NCBI GenBank assembly: GCA_963734815.1
Contig: CAVTIH010000002.1
Span: forward strand, 310,001 to 374,000
Length of the DNA stretch: 64,000 nucleotides
DNA from: Palsa-744 sp963734815
GTDB taxonomy: Bacteria; Actinomycetota; Thermoleophilia; Solirubrobacterales; Solirubrobacteraceae
Direction: 5' to 3'
Made by a program: the position numbers and the translations under genes. The notes beneath the pieces were generated by a model. The model had not been told where the DNA came from. It did no database searches and was given only the letters and a program-made list of their open reading frames with translations. Below are positions 61,924 through 64,000 of this stretch, one piece after another (position 1 is the first letter of the stretch; each line of letters starts with the position of its first letter).

Positions 61924-62478
61924 ATGCCTATTCCTACTGCTGTTTCAATCGAGTTGACCGACGAAGAGCGCGCTGTGTTGGAGGGCTGGACGCGGCGTCG
62001 GACGAGCGCTCAGGCGCTGGCGTTGCGGGCGCGTATCGTGCTGATGGCCGCGGAGGGGTTGTGGTCTAACGGCGAGATCGCCGAAGCGCTCGAGATCTCC
62101 CGCCCGACGGTCACGAAGTGGCGCAACCGGTTCTCCGAGTGCCGGCTTGAGGGTCTTGCGGATGAGCCGCGGCCCGGCAAACCACGGACGATCACCGACG
62201 AGCAGGTCGAGGCCGTGGTGACCAAGACCTTGGAGAGCGCGCCGAAGAACGCGACGCATTGGTCGACCCGCTCGATGGCCAGGGAGGTCGGGATTACCCC
62301 GGACGCGGTGATGCGGATCTGGCATGCCTTCGGGTTGCAGCCCCACCGCCAAGAGACCTGGAAGCTCTCAAAGGACCCCTTGCTCATCGAGAAGGTCCAC
62401 GATATTTGCGGCCTGTACTTGAATCCGCCCGAGCGCGCCGTTGTGCTCTGCGTGGATGAGAAGACACGAACGCAGTAG
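61924..62478 (+). pseudogene. IS630-family transposase, truncated
   Basis: A 184-residue front half of an IS630 transposase: HTH domain (LWSNGEIAEALEISRPTVTK, 20), a linker, a second HTH (SMAREVGITPDAVMRIWHAF, 20) and the start of the catalytic domain ending VVLCVDEKTRTQ at the first Asp. Intact members continue another 150-170 residues with the second Asp and the Glu, which are missing. The sequence changes after about 62476, where the serine-recombinase element begins. Confidence 0.85.
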
Positions 62479-62546
62479 GTAACTTTGAGTTTGAGTGGCT
62501 GGTGCCGCGTCCGGTGGGGAGGAGTCTGCCGTGACGTGTTGTATTG

Positions 62547-62891
62547 ATGGGGCTGATGGCGTTGCGACGTGCTCACGCCGACGAGTACGCGGTTCGGGTC
62601 AACCGGGCGGTGGAGTTGTTGGTCGAGTTCTCACCGGCGGACGCGGTGCGGGGGTTGCAGGCGGAGTTCGGTCTGTCGGAGCGTCAGGGGCGTCGGTATG
62701 TGAACGAGGCGCTGGAGCGGCCGGATGGTGTGGTGGTGCCGGAGCGCTCGGTGGTGTTCACGGTGCGGTTGGCGCCGTCGTTGATCGCTGGGCTGCGCGA
62801 GTGTGCGCGGTCGAGCGGCGTGTCGTTGAGCGCGGTGACGGCCGCGGCGGTCGGCGCGTATCTCGAGCAGGCCGGTGGCCAGGCGCGTTGA
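62547..62891 (+). CDS. Small HTH/RHH-like accessory protein
   Basis: A 114-residue protein: first half (RVNRAVELLVEFSPADAVRG, then FGLSERQGRRYVNEAL) resembles a helix-turn-helix, and second half (FTVRLAPSLIAGLRECARSS, VSLSAVTAAAVGAYL) resembles a ribbon-helix-helix. ATG 62547 is used; TTG 62544 is adjacent. It is upstream of the recombinase on the same strand and may regulate it. Confidence 0.6.
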   Translation: MGLMALRRAHADEYAVRVNRAVELLVEFSPADAVRGLQAEFGLSERQGRRYVNEALERPDGVVVPERSVVFTVRLAPSLIAGLRECARSSGVSLSAVTAAAVGAYLEQAGGQAR

Positions 62892-63132
62892 GATTGAGTT
62901 CGTCGGTGATCGCCTCGCGGATGCGCGGCTGGCGCAGGCGTATGTGATCTTGACGCCCGAGCGGCAGCGTGTGACCCATAGCGAGAGGAGCGATAGTGAG
63001 CGAGGGCAGCAGCAGTGTGGTCGTGCAGTCGATGGAGCGGCGGGGCAGGGTGGCCGCGATCTACGCGCGGGTGTCCTCGGATCGTCAGCGTCGCGAGCAG
63101 ACGATTCAGAGCCAGACCGCCGCGCTGCGTGA
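62875..63132 (+). CDS. Possible small accessory protein
   Basis: An 85-codon frame starting at GTG 62875, overlapping the previous gene by 17 bases. The first 40 residues (RVEIEFVGDRLADARLAQAY, then VILTPERQRVTH) look protein-like, while the rest lies inside the recombinase gene in another frame. It may be a real small gene with a long overlap, or chance. Confidence 0.25.
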   Translation: MARRVEIEFVGDRLADARLAQAYVILTPERQRVTHSERSDSERGQQQCGRAVDGAAGQGGRDLRAGVLGSSASRADDSEPDRRAA

Positions 63133-64000
63133 GTTGGCTGCCGCGCGCGGGCTGCTGGTCACAGATGATCTGGTGTTCGAGGATGACGGCGTCTCGGGCG
63201 CGGTGCTGCGCCGTCCGGCGCTGGAGCGGCTGCGCGACATCGCTGTCGAGGGCCGCTTCGAGGTGCTGTTGTGTCATGCGCCGGACCGGCTCGCGCGCCG
63301 TTACGCCTACCAGGTGCTGTTGCTGGAGGAGTTCCAGCGCACGGGTGTCGAGGTCGTGTTCGCGAAGGAGCCAGAGCGCTCGGGCACCCCGGAGGATGAG
63401 CTGTTGCGTCAGTTCCAGGGGATGATCGCCGAGTATGAGCGGGCGCAGATCGCCGAGCGCTGTCGTCGCGGGAAGCTGCATCGCGCCCGGGCCGGCGCGG
63501 TGTCGGTGCTCGCCCGCGCGCCTTATGGCTACCGGTATGTGAAGCGCTCCGAGCACGCCGACGCGGTCTTCGAGATCGACGAGACCGAGGCGCCGATCGC
63601 GCGCGAGATCTTCCGCCGCTACCTGCAGGAGGGCGAGTCGATAGCGAAGATCGCGCGGTGGCTCACGGCGCAGAGCGTGCCGACCAGGACCGGTGCGACG
63701 GTCTGGAGCAACGCCACGCTCTGGGGGATGCTCCGCAACCCGGCCTACGCCGGGCAGGCCGCCTACGGCAAGACCTACGCGACCGGCGCGTCCGTCCGTG
63801 CCACGCGTCAAGCGCGCCTGCGGGGGCAGCGCTCCACCCGGATCTCACGCGAGGGTGTCGCGCCGGAGCAGTGGAAGCAGATCGCGGTGCCGGCGCTCGT
63901 GACCGCCGAGCAGTTCGCGCTCGTCCAGCAGCGGCTTGAGCGCAACCGTGTCATCTCGCCGCGTAACACCAAGCGCCTGTCGCTGCTGCAAGGGATCCTC
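62996..64000 (+). CDS. Large serine recombinase (3' end outside window)
   Basis: A serine recombinase read for 335 codons to the end of the window. It has a resolvase domain with the catalytic Ser in AIYARVSSDRQ (about residues 22-32) and Arg in CHAPDRLARRY, helix E (EYERAQIAERCRRGK), and a recombinase (zinc-ribbon preceding) domain beginning RAPYGYRYV and continuing through NATLWGMLRNPAYAG. The C-terminal coiled-coil zinc part is beyond the window. GTG 62996 has AGAGGAG 5 bases upstream. Enzymes of this type integrate or transpose mobile elements. Confidence 0.92.
   Translation, partial: MSEGSSSVVVQSMERRGRVAAIYARVSSDRQRREQTIQSQTAALRELAAARGLLVTDDLVFEDDGVSGAVLRRPALERLRDIAVEGRFEVLLCHAPDRLARRYAYQVLLLEEFQRTGVEVVFAKEPERSGTPEDELLRQFQGMIAEYERAQIAERCRRGKLHRARAGAVSVLARAPYGYRYVKRSEHADAVFEIDETEAPIAREIFRRYLQEGESIAKIARWLTAQSVPTRTGATVWSNATLWGMLRNPAYAGQAAYGKTYATGASVRATRQARLRGQRSTRISREGVAPEQWKQIAVPALVTAEQFALVQQRLERNRVISPRNTKRLSLLQGIL

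Noticed and set aside
62684..63811. A 375-codon minus-strand open frame at the right end
   Set aside because: Antisense to the HTH protein and serine recombinase, whose motifs are clear.

Overview
The window is GC-rich actinobacterial DNA with strong third-position GC bias and frequent GTG/TTG starts. The combination of a split proton-pumping transhydrogenase, a serine-rich low-complexity Rho-family protein, many secreted proteins with long GC-rich linkers and a relaxase-less TcpC/VirB4 module suggests a Thermoleophilia/Solirubrobacterales-type organism. This placement is inference from gene content; no rRNA or marker gene is present to prove it.

Layout. 1-0.43 kb: tail of an IS66 transposase. 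0.6-14.5 kb: mostly housekeeping genes. These are a DUF3352 lipoprotein, a universal stress protein, a divergent Rho-family ATPase, folP-glpD, a trypsin-like secreted protease, the pntA/pntAB/pntB operon, a PduO-type cobalamin adenosyltransferase, a small secreted protein and a PAP2 phosphatase. 14.6-21.6 kb (minus strand): a cobalamin riboswitch, two secreted/lipoprotein DUF4430 (transcobalamin beta-domain-like) proteins, an AT-rich island with repeats, then ecfT, a fused double ATPase ecfA, and an ECF S-component fused to an extracellular terpene-cyclase-like alpha/alpha barrel. The two halves of animal transcobalamin/intrinsic factor (alpha/alpha barrel and DUF4430 beta domain) are thus encoded separately next to an ECF importer under B12 control. 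I regard this as the most interesting system in the window.

21.7-23.7 kb: ferredoxin-reductase-like flavoprotein and a VapBC pair. 23.7-33.9 kb: a compact minus-strand type IV secretion/conjugation module (transglycosylase-NlpC protein, VirB6/TrbL-like, VirB4, TcpE, small pilin-like protein, TcpC, a membrane protein and a sigma-like protein) with no relaxase, coupling protein or integrase beside it. 34-49.5 kb: BrkB/YihY, a collagen-like secreted protein with a tail-collar end, an AAA ATPase flanked by duplicated remnants, lon, an HxlR regulator, a DrrAB-type ABC exporter with divergent TetR and visible operators, an ECF42-type sigma factor with its DGPF partner, a methyltransferase and a NarL-type two-component pair.

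49.8-64 kb is an accessory island: MazEF-like, HEPN/MNT and Xre/RES toxin-antitoxin pairs and an orphan antitoxin, the 3' half of a tRNA-Gly (CCC) as a probable integration scar, an IS1380, a group II intron with its reverse transcriptase, an IS701-type element with terminal repeats, an IS630 transposase cut short, and a large serine recombinase running off the window. Toxin-antitoxin density, tRNA scar and nested transposons together indicate repeated insertion.
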